Assembly: GCF_000062885.1 (NCBI RefSeq)
Contig: NC_009142.1
Coordinates: forward strand, 7,987,584 to 8,051,583
Reading direction: 5' to 3'
Source: Saccharopolyspora erythraea NRRL 2338
GTDB lineage: Bacteria > Actinomycetota > Actinomycetes > Mycobacteriales > Pseudonocardiaceae
DNA length: 64,000 nt
Each line of letters begins with the position of its first letter. Within the stretch, counting starts at the first letter, position 1. Below are positions 1 to 8,672 of the stretch, piece by piece. Below the pieces are notes generated by a model. It was not told the origin of the DNA. It saw nothing but the letters and a program-made list of their open reading frames with translations, and searched no databases. The position numbers and the translations under genes are program-made.

Positions 1-255
1 GCGGTGTGGCAGGAGGCGGTCGACGCGCTGGCCAGGGGGCTGGTGACGCTGACGGCGGTGCTCGCGCCGGAGGGCATCGTGCTGGGCGGCGGGCTGGCGA
101 TGGCGGGCCGGCTGCTCACCGACCCGCTGGCCGCGCGGCTGGACGAGATGCTGCTGCCGTTCCACCGCAGGCCGCGGCTGGAACTGGCGGAACTGGGTGA
201 CACGGCAGGCTGCCTGGGCGCGGCACTGCTGGCGACGGAAGGGTTGCAACGGTGA
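1..255 (+). CDS. ROK family sugar kinase, C-terminal end (partial)
   Basis: The reading frame is open from the window edge and ends at 255, so only about 84 C-terminal residues are present. The segment APEGIVLGGGLA followed by a short linker and the tail GDTAGCLGAALLA is typical of the C-terminal half of ROK (repressor, ORF, kinase) proteins, which phosphorylate sugars such as glucose or N-acetylglucosamine. The stop overlaps the GTG start of nagA (GTGA at 252-255), so the two are translationally coupled. This makes an N-acetylglucosamine or N-acetylmannosamine kinase role plausible, but substrate residues lie outside the window. Confidence 0.8.
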   Translation, partial: AVWQEAVDALARGLVTLTAVLAPEGIVLGGGLAMAGRLLTDPLAARLDEMLLPFHRRPRLELAELGDTAGCLGAALLATEGLQR

Positions 256-1388
256 ACGAGTCCCCCTCGCTGACACTCGCAGGCGGGCGCGTCGTCACCC
301 CGGACGGGGTCCTCGACGACGGCTGGGTGCGCGTGTCGGGTTCGACGATCGAAGCCGTCGGCACCGGTGCGGTCGCCGGAGCGGTGGACCTGGGCGGGCG
401 GTGGCTGGTGCCCGGCTTCGTCGACATCCACTGCCACGGCGGCGGGGGTGGCTCCTTCACCGGCACCGAGGTCGACCAGGCGCTGGCCGCCATCGACACC
501 CACCGCGCGCACGGCACGACGACGATGCTGGCCAGCCTGGTGTCGGCGCCGCCGGCCGACCTGTGCAAGCAGATCAGCGCGCTCGGCGAGCTGGTCACCG
601 ACGGCAGGATCGCGGGCATCCACCTGGAGGGCCCGTTCCTTTCGGCCGCCCGCTGCGGCGCGCACGACCCGGCGATCCTGCGCCCGCCGGAGACCCACGC
701 CGTCCAGCAACTGCTCGACGCCGGCCAGGGGACGATCCGGATGATCACGCTGGCGCCGGAGCTGGACAACTCGGTGAACGCGGTCCGCCGGCTCGTCGAC
801 CACGGCGTGATCGCGGCCGTCGGGCACACCGACGCGGTGCTGGAGCAGGTCGTGCCCGCCGTGGACGCCGGTGCGACGGTGGCCACCCACCTGTTCAACG
901 GGATGCGGCCGCTGCACCACCGCGAGCCGGGTCCGATCGGCGCCCTGCTCGACGACGAGCGGGTGACCGTGGAGCTCATCTGCGACCTGGTGCACCTGCA
1001 CCCCGGCGTGGTCAAGCTCGCCGCCGGGCACGCCGGGGCGGGCCGGACGGTGCTGATCACCGACGCCATCAGCGCGACGGCGGCCGGCGACGGCGTCTAC
1101 GAGCTGGGCAAGCTGCCGGTCACGGTCACCGACGGCGAGCCCCGGCTGGCCGACGGCTCGCTGGCGGGCAGCACCCTGACCATGGACGTGGCGTTCCGCA
1201 ACCTGGTGGCGTGCGGGCTGCCGGTGACCGACGCGGTCGCCGCCGCGTCCGCCCGCCCGGCCGCGCTGCTGGGCTTGTCCGACCGTATCGGCGCCATCCG
1301 GCCGGGCCTGGCCGCCGACCTGGTCGTGCTCGACGACGACCTCGGCCTGCACCGCGTGATGAAGGACGGGCGCTGGGTCGACGCCTGA
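252..1388 (+). CDS. nagA: N-acetylglucosamine-6-phosphate deacetylase
   Basis: A 378-residue amidohydrolase-fold enzyme of normal family length. It removes acetate from N-acetylglucosamine-6-phosphate, the first committed step of amino-sugar and cell-wall recycling in the cytoplasm. Visible metal and active-site elements are HCH at residues 60-62, HLEGPF with Glu126, GHTDA with His192, ATHLFNGM with His213, and the catalytic Asp271 in LITDAISA. The start is the GTG at 252, overlapping the stop of the upstream ROK kinase by four bases. The kinase-deacetylase pair forms one catabolic operon. No regulator of the pair is in view because its beginning lies outside the window. Confidence 0.93.
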   Translation: MNESPSLTLAGGRVVTPDGVLDDGWVRVSGSTIEAVGTGAVAGAVDLGGRWLVPGFVDIHCHGGGGGSFTGTEVDQALAAIDTHRAHGTTTMLASLVSAPPADLCKQISALGELVTDGRIAGIHLEGPFLSAARCGAHDPAILRPPETHAVQQLLDAGQGTIRMITLAPELDNSVNAVRRLVDHGVIAAVGHTDAVLEQVVPAVDAGATVATHLFNGMRPLHHREPGPIGALLDDERVTVELICDLVHLHPGVVKLAAGHAGAGRTVLITDAISATAAGDGVYELGKLPVTVTDGEPRLADGSLAGSTLTMDVAFRNLVACGLPVTDAVAAASARPAALLGLSDRIGAIRPGLAADLVVLDDDLGLHRVMKDGRWVDA

Positions 1389-1494
1389 GCGCGCTGACGG
1401 CTGCTCCAGGTGGCCCGGTGCGGGATGCCGCGTCTCGGTGATCCGGCCGAACAGGCGCTGGGCGGTTCGGCCGCGGGCGGCGGCGGTCACCCCC

Positions 1495-1500
1495 TAGGCT
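1495..1500 (+). promoter_or_regulatory. Putative -10 box TAGGCT for a leaderless mRNA
   Basis: TAGGCT ends six bases before the GTG at 1507, and no Shine-Dalgarno sequence is present. This spacing is what is expected when transcription starts at or next to the start codon. It supports the small downstream reading frame being a real gene. Confidence 0.45.
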
Positions 1501-1506
1501 GGCCGC

Positions 1507-1758
1507 GTGGACGAGCAGAACCCCGAGCGGCTGCTGTCGGCGGCCCTGCGCGCCCAGGCCGTCGGCAGTCCCGGCGGCGACCCCACCGGCCACGGCGCTC
1601 GCACCGGTCACGGCGCCCCGCCCGCCCCGCTCGCGCCCGGCGCCCCTCCGCCGCCCGCCGAGGTGCGCAGGCGGCTGCCGGTTGCCCGGGTGCTGCTGTT
1701 CGCGCTGGCGCTGGGCCTGTTCGCGGGCGCCGTCGCCGGAGTGGTCTCGACGCTCTAG
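1507..1758 (+). CDS. Small single-pass membrane protein, hypothetical
   Basis: An 83-residue protein. The first two thirds are Pro/Ala/Gly-rich and probably disordered. Residues about 59-80 (ARVLLFALALGLFAGAVAGV) form one hydrophobic C-terminal helix preceded by RRRLP, so the N-terminus is probably cytoplasmic under the positive-inside rule. I recognise no family. A TAGGCT box six bases upstream suggests a leaderless transcript. It stands alone between nagA and the DedA gene. Confidence 0.55.
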   Translation: MDEQNPERLLSAALRAQAVGSPGGDPTGHGARTGHGAPPAPLAPGAPPPPAEVRRRLPVARVLLFALALGLFAGAVAGVVSTL

Positions 1759-1881
1759 CCCGGCGGTCCGCCGCTGCGCGACGTGTCGATCAGGCCGCGC
1801 ACCGCCGCCGCGACCAGGCGGTCACCGGCTGCGATCGGGCTGTCCGCCGGTCCGCGCACGGCCAAGGTACCGTTGGCAGGC

Positions 1882-2565
1882 GTGACGCCCGAATTGCCCG
1901 CGCTCATCGACGCCGCAAGCACGTCATCGCTCGCTCTGCTGCCGGACTGGCTCGATCCGGAGCACATCATCAAGTCGCTGGGCCCGTTCGCGCTGATCGG
2001 CGTTGCGCTGATCATCTTCGCCGAATGCGGCCTGCTGGTCGGGTTCTTCCTGCCCGGTGACTCGCTGCTGTTCGTCACCGGCCTGTTCGTGGCCACCGAC
2101 GCGATCCAGACGCCGATCTGGCTGACCTGCCTGATCCTCACGGTGTGCGCGTTCGTGGGCAACGTGACGGGGTACTGGATCGGCCGGAAGGTCGGCCCGG
2201 CGTTGTTCAACAAACCCGACTCGAAGCTGTTCAAGAAGGAACACGTGGACAAGACCCACGAGTTCTTCGAGCGCTACGGGGCCCGCGCGATCATCCTGGC
2301 GCGGTTCGTGCCGATCGTGCGGACCTTCATCACGGCCGTCGCCGGGGTCGGCAAGATGGACCAGCGCAAATTCTTCCTCTACTCCGCCATCGGCGGTGTC
2401 GCCTGGGTCGTCGGCATGACGCTGCTCGGCTTCTTCCTCGGCAACATCCCGTGGATCAAGGAGAACCTGGAGGCCATGGCGATCCTGATCGTGCTGATCT
2501 CGGTCGTGCCGATCATCATCGAGTACGTCCGCGAGCGGCGCCGCAAGTCCAAGGCAGCCGCCTGA
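1882..2565 (+). CDS. DedA family membrane protein
   Basis: DedA (SNARE-associated/VTT) integral membrane proteins act in phospholipid translocation and membrane homeostasis. The hallmark acidic-PG element is seen in FAECGLLVGFFLPGDSLLF, and the Arg-rich signature in FFERYGARAIILARFVPIVR, followed by further hydrophobic helices and a basic tail (ERRRKSKAAA). I place the start at GTG 1882 (227 residues, usual family length). A TACCGT box lies eight bases before it and the upstream residues look non-coding. A GTG at 1783 in the same frame would add 33 residues. A strong terminator follows at 2581-2621. Confidence 0.85.
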   Translation: MTPELPALIDAASTSSLALLPDWLDPEHIIKSLGPFALIGVALIIFAECGLLVGFFLPGDSLLFVTGLFVATDAIQTPIWLTCLILTVCAFVGNVTGYWIGRKVGPALFNKPDSKLFKKEHVDKTHEFFERYGARAIILARFVPIVRTFITAVAGVGKMDQRKFFLYSAIGGVAWVVGMTLLGFFLGNIPWIKENLEAMAILIVLISVVPIIIEYVRERRRKSKAAA

Positions 2566-2580
2566 GCCACGAGCCGCACA

Positions 2581-2621
2581 CGCGCGGGTCCCGGTCCGTC
2601 CGGGGCCCGCGCGATTGTTTT
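2581..2621 (+). terminator. Rho-independent terminator after the DedA gene
   Basis: A 14-base-pair GC-rich stem (arms 2581-2594 and 2600-2613, one G-U wobble) with a five-base loop is followed by ATTGTTTT. It ends the DedA transcript. The methyltransferase gene ends just beyond on the other strand. Confidence 0.8.
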
Positions 2622-2647
2622 GCGGGGACTTCGCGCGCGGCGCCGGG

Positions 2648-3316
2648 CTACCAGGCGGTGGCGAGGTCGGCGTGCTGCTCGATCCAGGTGTGCATGACGA
2701 TCCCCGCGGCCACACCGGCGTTGATCGAGCGGGTCGAGCCGAACTGGGCGATCGACACCACCAGGTCGGCGCCCTCCCGCGACTCGTCCCGCAGGCCGGG
2801 GCCCTCCTGGCCGAACAGCAGCACGCAGCGCTCGGGCAGCGCGGTCCGCTCGATCGGTCGCGAGCCCTGGGTGTTGTCCACCGCGACCACCGCGAGCGAG
2901 TGCTCGCGCGCGTAGGCGCGCAGCGACTCCAGGTCCGGGTGGTGGTGCACGTGCTGGTAGCGGTCGGTCACCATCGCCCCGCGCCGGTTCCACCGCCTCC
3001 GGCCGACGATGTGCACCGCACGCGCGGCGAAGGCGTTGGCGGTGCGCACGACCGTGCCGATGTTGTGGTCGTGCTGGAAGTTCTCGATCGCCACGTGGAA
3101 GCCGTGCCTGCGCCGGTCCAGGTCGGCCACGATCGCCTCGCGCCGCCAGTACCGGTACTCGTCGACGACGTTGCGGCGGTCGCCGTGCGCGAGCAGCTCC
3201 GGGTCGTAGCGCTCGTCGTCGGGCCAGGGCCCCTCCCAGGGGCCGACGCCGACGGTGGTGCCCCACTCGGTGGGGCCCGGTTCCTGCTCGTCCACTACCG
3301 CGCCAAGTTCTGCCAC
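2648..3316 (-). CDS. TrmH/SpoU family RNA methyltransferase
   Basis: A 222-residue SPOUT-class methyltransferase, expected to 2'-O-methylate ribose in rRNA or tRNA using S-adenosylmethionine. The three SpoU motifs are visible: NIGTVVRTANAF (motif 1), LLFGQEGPGL (motif 2) and SINAGVAAGIVMH (motif 3), which together form the trefoil knot. The start is GTG at 3316, with GGGAG eight bases upstream. The frame stays open further upstream but there it is the shadow of the preceding gene, which this gene overlaps by 22 bases. It is the last gene of a minus-strand group with pyrE. The exact target nucleotide cannot be read from the sequence. Confidence 0.88.
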   Translation of the reverse strand: MAELGAVVDEQEPGPTEWGTTVGVGPWEGPWPDDERYDPELLAHGDRRNVVDEYRYWRREAIVADLDRRRHGFHVAIENFQHDHNIGTVVRTANAFAARAVHIVGRRRWNRRGAMVTDRYQHVHHHPDLESLRAYAREHSLAVVAVDNTQGSRPIERTALPERCVLLFGQEGPGLRDESREGADLVVSIAQFGSTRSINAGVAAGIVMHTWIEQHADLATAW

Positions 3317-3960
3317 GGCACGTTCTCCCGGATGTCGACCAACATGTCCAGCATCGGCAGCACCGCGTCCTTCGTCGCGACCACCGTCGCGAAGACCACC
3401 AGGTGCTCCGGGGCGAACTCGACCACCCGGGAGCGCATCCGGCCGTCGCGCAGCAGCCCCTCGACCAGCCCGGGCTGCATGATGGCGCGGGCGAAGTCGG
3501 GGTTCTGCGACGACACCAGGAACGAGCGGTCGAACTCCGGGTGCCCGGTCGGCACCTCCACGTCCTGCCCGAGCGGCGTCCATGAGTCGCGGTGGGCGAG
3601 GTGGAGCCCGGGACCCGGGACCGGGCGCGGCACGTAGACGACGGCCGCGGCGGTGTAGACCCGCTCGCCGACGCCCGGCGGGCGCCGGTACTGCACGACC
3701 TCGAACGGCACGCCGCGGTGCTCACCGGCCATGTGGAAGAAGTCCTGCAGGCCGCGCCTGCCCGCGAACCACCGCAGCGCGGCGACCCGCTGCCAGAGCT
3801 GCGGGTTCGCGGGCACCTGGCGCCAGCCCGCGCCCTGGCGCACCAGCTCGCCGTACTTGCCGAACTGGCGCTTGCGGAGCAGGAGACCGGCTCCCACGCC
3901 ACCCGCCAGGATCAGCACGATCAGGACCAGCGCGATCAGGACGATGGCTCCCATGCCCAC
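3295..3960 (-). CDS. Membrane-anchored hypothetical protein
   Basis: A 221-residue protein with one strong N-terminal hydrophobic helix (residues about 4-28, ending LLLRKRQ), then a soluble domain facing the cytoplasm if the positive-inside rule holds. I recognise no catalytic motif. It begins 15 bases after the pyrE stop and its 3' end overlaps the methyltransferase start by 22 bases, so it is co-translated with both neighbours. Its function is unknown. Confidence 0.75.
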   Translation of the reverse strand: MGMGAIVLIALVLIVLILAGGVGAGLLLRKRQFGKYGELVRQGAGWRQVPANPQLWQRVAALRWFAGRRGLQDFFHMAGEHRGVPFEVVQYRRPPGVGERVYTAAAVVYVPRPVPGPGLHLAHRDSWTPLGQDVEVPTGHPEFDRSFLVSSQNPDFARAIMQPGLVEGLLRDGRMRSRVVEFAPEHLVVFATVVATKDAVLPMLDMLVDIRENVPWQNLAR

Positions 3961-3975
3961 TCCTCCGGGGATCGG

Positions 3976-4524
3976 TCAGCGCAGGCCGAGGTCGGCCAGC
4001 CCGAGCAGCGAACGGTACGTCAGCCCGGCTTCCTCGATCGCCTCGCGGGCGCCGGTGTCGCGGTCGACGACGGTCGCCACGCCGACGACGTGCGCACCGC
4101 CCTCCCGCAGGGCCTCGACGGCGGTCAGCACGCTGCCACCGGTGGTGGAGGTGTCCTCGACGGCCAGGACCCGCCTGCCCTCGACGTCGGGCCCCTCGAT
4201 GCGCCGCTGCATGCCGTGGGTCTTGGCGCTCTTGCGGACGGCGAAGGCGTCGAGCACCGGGCCGTCGGCGTGCATCATCGCGGTCGCGACCGGGTCGGCG
4301 CCGAGCGTCAGCCCGCCGACGGCGGCGTAGTCCCAGTCAGCGGTGAGCTGGCGCAGCAAAGTGCCGATCAGGCGGGATGCCGCGTGGTGCAGCGTCGCCC
4401 TGCGCAGGTCGACGTAGTAGTCGGCAACCTTGCCGGAGGAGAGCACGACCCGCCCGTGCACGACGGCGAGCTGCTCGATCAGCCGGGCCAGTTCCTTGCG
4501 TTGCTGTTCGTCGACCTTTTCCAC
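3976..4524 (-). CDS. pyrE: Orotate phosphoribosyltransferase
   Basis: A 182-residue type I phosphoribosyltransferase. It joins orotate to PRPP to give orotidine 5'-phosphate in pyrimidine synthesis. The PRPP-binding motif is clear as RVLAVEDTSTTGGS (two acidic residues, then TTGGS), and the lysine-rich loop residues occur in VRKSAKTHGMQ. Length fits the family. The start is GTG 4524. A TACGAT box lies eight bases upstream and no good Shine-Dalgarno is seen, suggesting its own leaderless promoter although the dehydrogenase gene ends only 22 bases before. It is separated from the other pyr genes, as is common in actinobacteria. Confidence 0.93.
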   Translation of the reverse strand: MEKVDEQQRKELARLIEQLAVVHGRVVLSSGKVADYYVDLRRATLHHAASRLIGTLLRQLTADWDYAAVGGLTLGADPVATAMMHADGPVLDAFAVRKSAKTHGMQRRIEGPDVEGRRVLAVEDTSTTGGSVLTAVEALREGGAHVVGVATVVDRDTGAREAIEEAGLTYRSLLGLADLGLR

Positions 4525-4546
4525 GAGCGGCCATCGTACCCGCTGC

Positions 4547-5320
4547 TCAGGTGCGGTCAGGCGCCGATCGGGCGACGATGCGCCGCTGGAGCGAGCGCGG
4601 GATCAGCCGGCCGACCGCGACCAGCGCCTTGTACTGGATGCCGGGGATCGACACGGTCCGGCCCGCACGCAGGTCGGCCAGCGCCTCGTGGACGACGGTG
4701 TCGGTGTCCAGCCAGAACGCCCTGGGCATCCCGCTCATCTCCAGCCCCGCGCGCTCGTGGAACTCGGTGCGGGTGAAACCCGGGCACAGCGCCATGATCC
4801 GCACACCGGTACCGGTCAGCGGCACCGAGAGACCCTCGGAGAACGCGGTGACCCAGGCCTTCGAGGCCGCGTAGGTCGAGCCGGACACCGCGAAGAAGCC
4901 CGCGACGCTGGACACGTTGATCACGTCACCGCGACCGCGTTCGCGCATCGCGCGGACGGCGGCGTGGGTCAGCCGCAGCACGGCCGCGACGTTGAGGTCG
5001 AGCTGGGTCTGGAACTTCTCGACCGGGGTGTCCCAGAACGCCCCGGAGGTGCCGAACCCGGCGTTGTTGACCAGCACCTCGACCGGCCGGCCGGTGGAGC
5101 CGACGCGCTCCTCGACGGTGGCGAGCTGACCGGCGTCGGTCAGGTCCGCGGGCAGCACCTCGGCGTGGATGCCGTGCCGGGCGCTCAGCCGTTCGGCGAG
5201 CGCGGTCAGTCGTTCGGCGTCCCTGGCCACCAGGACCAGGTCGAAGCCCTCCGCGGCGAGCCTGCGGGCGAATGCGTTGCCGATGCCCGAGGTGGCACCG
5301 GTGACGAGTGCGGTCGGCAT
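4547..5320 (-). CDS. Short-chain dehydrogenase/reductase
   Basis: A 257-residue Rossmann-fold oxidoreductase. The cofactor motif TGATSGIG starts near residue 7, NNAGFG follows, and the catalytic Ser/Tyr/Lys appear as SSVAGFF and YAASK. ARD after the second strand ([10 protein letters not shown]) is compatible with NADP(H). Family members act on steroids, polyketides, fatty acyl or sugar substrates; nothing here fixes the substrate. I chose ATG 5320 because TACCGT lies six bases before it (leaderless pattern); an in-frame start 12 codons upstream is less likely. It is followed closely by pyrE. Confidence 0.88.
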   Translation of the reverse strand: MPTALVTGATSGIGNAFARRLAAEGFDLVLVARDAERLTALAERLSARHGIHAEVLPADLTDAGQLATVEERVGSTGRPVEVLVNNAGFGTSGAFWDTPVEKFQTQLDLNVAAVLRLTHAAVRAMRERGRGDVINVSSVAGFFAVSGSTYAASKAWVTAFSEGLSVPLTGTGVRIMALCPGFTRTEFHERAGLEMSGMPRAFWLDTDTVVHEALADLRAGRTVSIPGIQYKALVAVGRLIPRSLQRRIVARSAPDRT

Positions 5321-5352
5321 ACCGGAACGGTATCCACCGGCCGCCGAGCGCG

Positions 5353-6048
5353 TCACGCCTGCTCGGACTCCTCCATGGTGCGTTCGGCCACGCCGGGTTC
5401 CTCGTTCGGGTCGCTGTCGAACGGGTCGACCAGGTCGGCCAGTTCACCGAGGGCCCGCAGGAGGCGTTCCAGGCGGGCCGGCTCGGCCTCGGCCGGGTCG
5501 ATGGCGGCCAGCACCCAGTCGCCCTCCAGCCAGACCACCGTGACGTCGGTGCCGATGTCCTCGGTCGCGTCGACCAGATCGGGGGTGACCAGCGGGCGCG
5601 CGGCCGCGACGTCGGTGACGAAGGCGTAGCGCGACCCGACCGGGCCGAGCAGATCGAGGCCGGAGTCCTGCGGCACCGGCACGTCCGGCAGCCACAGCTC
5701 GACGGTGGCCGCCACGCTGCGGCGGCAGCGGATCGCGGCGAGGACGGCGGCGCTGCGGCCACCGGCCTCGAGGTCGAGCACATAGACCTGGCGGCGGCCG
5801 TCGGCGGTGAAGGTGGAGCCCGCGACCACGTCGGTGGCGGTGGCCCCGCCGTACTGGGCGAGCGCGCCGCGCTCCCAGCGGGTGGGCAGCACCTGGTCGG
5901 CCTCGGCGAACTGCCAGCCGCGCAGCGCGGCCCAGCGTCGTCGCTCGCGGTTGTTCTTCGAGGTCCGCTGCGACCGGTCGGTGATCAGCAGTGCGACCCC
6001 GGCTCCGATCGCGACGACGGCTACGGCGAACCAGACCCACGCAGGCAT
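5353..6048 (-). CDS. Membrane-anchored hypothetical protein
   Basis: About 231 residues. An N-terminal hydrophobic helix ([21 protein letters not shown]) is followed by basic residues and a soluble domain containing a TATDVVAG segment and an acidic C-terminus ([12 protein letters not shown]). I recognise no domain. ATG 6048 is used here; a GTG two codons upstream (6054) has a TACCCT box seven bases before it and may be the true leaderless start. The frame remains open to 6486, but that part is the shadow of the gene upstream. Confidence 0.65.
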   Translation of the reverse strand: MPAWVWFAVAVVAIGAGVALLITDRSQRTSKNNRERRRWAALRGWQFAEADQVLPTRWERGALAQYGGATATDVVAGSTFTADGRRQVYVLDLEAGGRSAAVLAAIRCRRSVAATVELWLPDVPVPQDSGLDLLGPVGSRYAFVTDVAAARPLVTPDLVDATEDIGTDVTVVWLEGDWVLAAIDPAEAEPARLERLLRALGELADLVDPFDSDPNEEPGVAERTMEESEQA

Positions 6049-6143
6049 ACCCACACAGCGCAGGGTAGTCCGATCGCCGCAGAACACGAAGATCACCTGG
6101 GGGTTCGGCCCGGACCGGGCTAGTCGTCGCCGGATGACCTGCG

Positions 6144-6189
6144 GTGACGGCGGGGAACCGGTGCGTGCCCGGTTCCCCGCCGCCGTCAC
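6144..6189 (-). terminator. Strong hairpin at the end of the ABC transporter operon
   Basis: An inverted repeat (arms 6144-6161 and 6169-6189, one three-base bulge) pairs 18 bases with a seven-base loop. It starts at the stop codon of the chimeric pseudogene and most likely terminates that minus-strand transcript before the 5353-6048 gene. Confidence 0.65.
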
Positions 6190-6936
6190 ACCGGCCTCCG
6201 CCGCAGCAACCGGTACGTGGCACCGGCGCACACCGCGGCCAGGGCGAGGAAGATCCCGGCCTCGATGAACTGGAAGGTCCAGAACCGGTCCGCGGGCTGG
6301 AGCAGGTACTGCGCGGTGTACCCGGCCCGCTCGAGCTGGGTGAACTGCTCGGTGCCGACTCCCTGCGAGGACTGCCCGATGCGGGACAGCGCCTCGCTGA
6401 TGCCGTACTCCGCACCGGAGCGGTCCACGTAGACGATCCCGGTGAGCCAGCCGGCGGTGTCCGCGCCGTACTCGGCCTCGCCGCACTCCCGGCCCCAGCC
6501 GACCAGCCGGGTGTCCTTGCCCGCCGGGACTCCGGGAGCCGCGATCGGCACCGCGGGCAGCTCCACGGGCCGGTCCAGCTTCAGCAGCGCGAAGTCGTGC
6601 CGCGCCGCGCTGTCCTGCCCGTACCGCGGATGGAGGACGATCTCGGCGACTCCGCGCTCCTCACCGCCGTCGAGGCGGTCGGCGCTGCCGGTGCGGGTCG
6701 TGATCCACCCGGGCTGGAAGCTGTCGACGCACTGCGCCGCGGTCAGCACCCACTGCTCATCCACCAGCGCCGCTCCGCACTGGAACCCGGGTTCGCCGGG
6801 AACCCGCAGCGAGGTCATGAACGGGTAGGGCTCGTCGGCGGGGCCTCCGCCCACGATCCGCGCCCGCGGTGCCCGCGCCGGTCAGCAGCGCGGCGGCGGA
6901 CAGGAGGGCAGCGGTCATCGACTTGGATACGCGCAC
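6186..6936 (-). pseudogene. Chimeric remnant: secreted trypsin-like protease joined to an ABC permease C-terminus
   Basis: Three pieces are joined. From GTG 6936 (GGAAGGGA upstream) a signal peptide runs in one frame and ends GTAGA. The mature protease then continues in another frame, starting IVGGGPADEPYPF, so one base has been lost or gained near 6860. The protease part has WVLTAAQC, where the catalytic His is replaced by Gln, and HDFALLKLDRP with the Asp, but it stops at LVGWGREC without the catalytic Ser region. From about 6480 the sequence instead matches the C-terminal end of the neighbouring permease: PADRFWTFQFIEAGIF here, PAERFWTFQVVEAGIH there. An identical 18-base stretch occurs at 6270-6287 and 7039-7056. 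Enzyme activity is not expected. Confidence 0.75.
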
Positions 6937-6954
6937 GGGTTTTCCCTTCCAGGG

Positions 6955-7791
6955 TCAGGCGGTCTTGCGGTTCAGCCACCAGAAGGCGGCGACCAGGCAG
7001 ACCATGACGAGACCGAGGTGGATGCCCGCCTCGACGACCTGGAAGGTCCAGAACCGCTCGGCGGGGTGGTAGGTGTACGCCCAGGTGCTCACGCCCGTGT
7101 CCGGCGAGTAGCCGGCGGGACCCGACTGGCTGTAGACGATGAAGTCGTCGCGGAGCGACTCCCCGGTCGTGGGGGCCAGGCGGCCGTCCTCGACCTGGGT
7201 GCGGTGCAGCGGCGCCATGTAGTGGGGTCGCAGGTAGCCGAGCGCGCTGAACACGACGGCCGAACCGACCAGCGCCGCCACCATCGCGGGCACGGTCCGC
7301 TTCAGCACGGTGCCCGCGAGGACGCCGAAGGCGAACGCGAACAGGCAGCTCGCCGGGAACACCACGACGCCCTGGTTGAAGATGCGGAACCAGCCCTCCT
7401 CCGGCACCAGCGGCGCGAACCAGAGCATGTGCGTCGCCGAGTACAGCGTGCTGATCAGCAGGATCGCACCGCCGACGAGCAGGACCTCGGTGCGCAGCCA
7501 GTGCGTGCGCGACACGCCCTGCGTCCAGGCGTAGCGGAAGGTGCGGCGCTCCAGCTCGCGGGAAACCAGCGGGGCACCGGCGAACATGCCGACCAGCAGC
7601 GGCAGCAGCATGAAGCCGCACACGTCCTCGCCGGCCTTGACCAGCCGCGCGAACCCGGAGGCGAAGGTGTAGACGGTGCGGGCGTCGCTGCCGAGCGGCC
7701 CGGAGAGCAGGTAGACCGCGACGATCGCGAGGAACAGCGCGGTGAACGCCGCGACGGCGAACCGGTGCCGGCGCCAGGTCAACCAGATCAC
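6955..7791 (-). CDS. ABC transporter permease
   Basis: A 278-residue membrane protein with about six hydrophobic helices (for example VAAFTALFLAIVAVYLL at the N-terminus and the last helix before WWLNRKTA). It starts at GTG 7791, overlapping the stop of the ATPase by four bases, so the two subunits are translationally coupled. With the YtrA-type regulator in front, the system resembles actinobacterial ABC-2-type exporters of peptide antibiotics or cell-envelope stress transporters. The actual cargo is not evident. The large loop before the last helix is probably extracellular. Confidence 0.85.
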   Translation of the reverse strand: MIWLTWRRHRFAVAAFTALFLAIVAVYLLSGPLGSDARTVYTFASGFARLVKAGEDVCGFMLLPLLVGMFAGAPLVSRELERRTFRYAWTQGVSRTHWLRTEVLLVGGAILLISTLYSATHMLWFAPLVPEEGWFRIFNQGVVVFPASCLFAFAFGVLAGTVLKRTVPAMVAALVGSAVVFSALGYLRPHYMAPLHRTQVEDGRLAPTTGESLRDDFIVYSQSGPAGYSPDTGVSTWAYTYHPAERFWTFQVVEAGIHLGLVMVCLVAAFWWLNRKTA

Positions 7792-8663
7792 GCGGCGACC
7801 TCCTGCCGTCCCGGCGCGGACAGGTAGTGCATGACCAGCGACTCGAGGTTGACCGGCTGGACGTCGTGGACGGCACCGGCAGGCGGGCGCCCGCGCACCA
7901 GCAGCGACACCGCGCCGCGGTCGTCCTCGCGGTGCAGGACCTCGCCGGAGATCGCCCCCACCACGCCCTCCACCGCGTCGGCGGTGGTGGTCAGCAGGTG
8001 GTGCTCCTCCAGCAGGTCGTCGATGTCGGCGGCGAGCTTGACCGTGCCGCGGTCGAGCACCACGAGGTGGTCGCAGAGCCGCTCCAGCTCCGAGACCACG
8101 TGCGAGGACAGCACGACGGTGCAGTCCCACTCCGCCTTGGTCGCCATCAGCACGCTCATCAGCTCGCGCCGGGCCAGCGGGTCCAGGCTGGCCACCGGCT
8201 CGTCGAGGATGAGCAGGTCCGGCTTCTTGGCCAGCGCCACCGCGAGCGCGACCTGCGCGCGCTGACCGCCGGAAAGGCCGCCGACCTTGCGGTCCAGCGG
8301 GATGCCCAGCTCGCCGAGCCGGTCCAGCGCGATCCGCTCGTCCCAGCGGCGGTTGAGCACCCGCCCGGCCCTGAGCATCTCCCGGACCTTGAAGTCGCGG
8401 TAGAGCGAGTGCTCCTGGTCGATGTAGGCCACCCGCTCCAGCACGGTGCCAGGGCCGACGCGCTCACCGAGCAGGTGCAGCTCGCCCTCGGTCGGGCGCA
8501 GCAGCCCGACCGCCAGGTTCATCAGCGTCGACTTGCCTGCGCCGTTGGGCCCGACCAGGCCGACGACGCGGCCCGCGGGCACCTCCAGCGAGCAGTGCCG
8601 CAAACCCCATCTGCGGCCGTACCGCTTGCCCAGGTCGACCGCGGAGATCGCGGTTTCTGTCAT
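7788..8663 (-). CDS. ABC transporter ATP-binding protein
   Basis: A 291-residue ATPase. Walker A is GPNGAGKST, the ABC signature is LSGGQRAQVALA, Walker B is LLILDEP, and the switch His is in VVLSSHV. The C-terminal 80 residues form an extra regulatory domain as in drug or antibiotic ABC-2 exporters. It lies nine bases after the GntR-type regulator and overlaps the permease start (GTGA), so regulator, ATPase and permease form one operon. Confidence 0.93.
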   Translation of the reverse strand: MTETAISAVDLGKRYGRRWGLRHCSLEVPAGRVVGLVGPNGAGKSTLMNLAVGLLRPTEGELHLLGERVGPGTVLERVAYIDQEHSLYRDFKVREMLRAGRVLNRRWDERIALDRLGELGIPLDRKVGGLSGGQRAQVALAVALAKKPDLLILDEPVASLDPLARRELMSVLMATKAEWDCTVVLSSHVVSELERLCDHLVVLDRGTVKLAADIDDLLEEHHLLTTTADAVEGVVGAISGEVLHREDDRGAVSLLVRGRPPAGAVHDVQPVNLESLVMHYLSAPGRQEVAA

Positions 8664-8672
8664 GCGTCCCCC

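Noticed and set aside
1783-1881. Longer N-terminus for the DedA protein
   Set aside because: The extra 33 residues are basic and low in hydrophobicity, with no ribosome site, while GTG 1882 has a well-placed TACCGT box.
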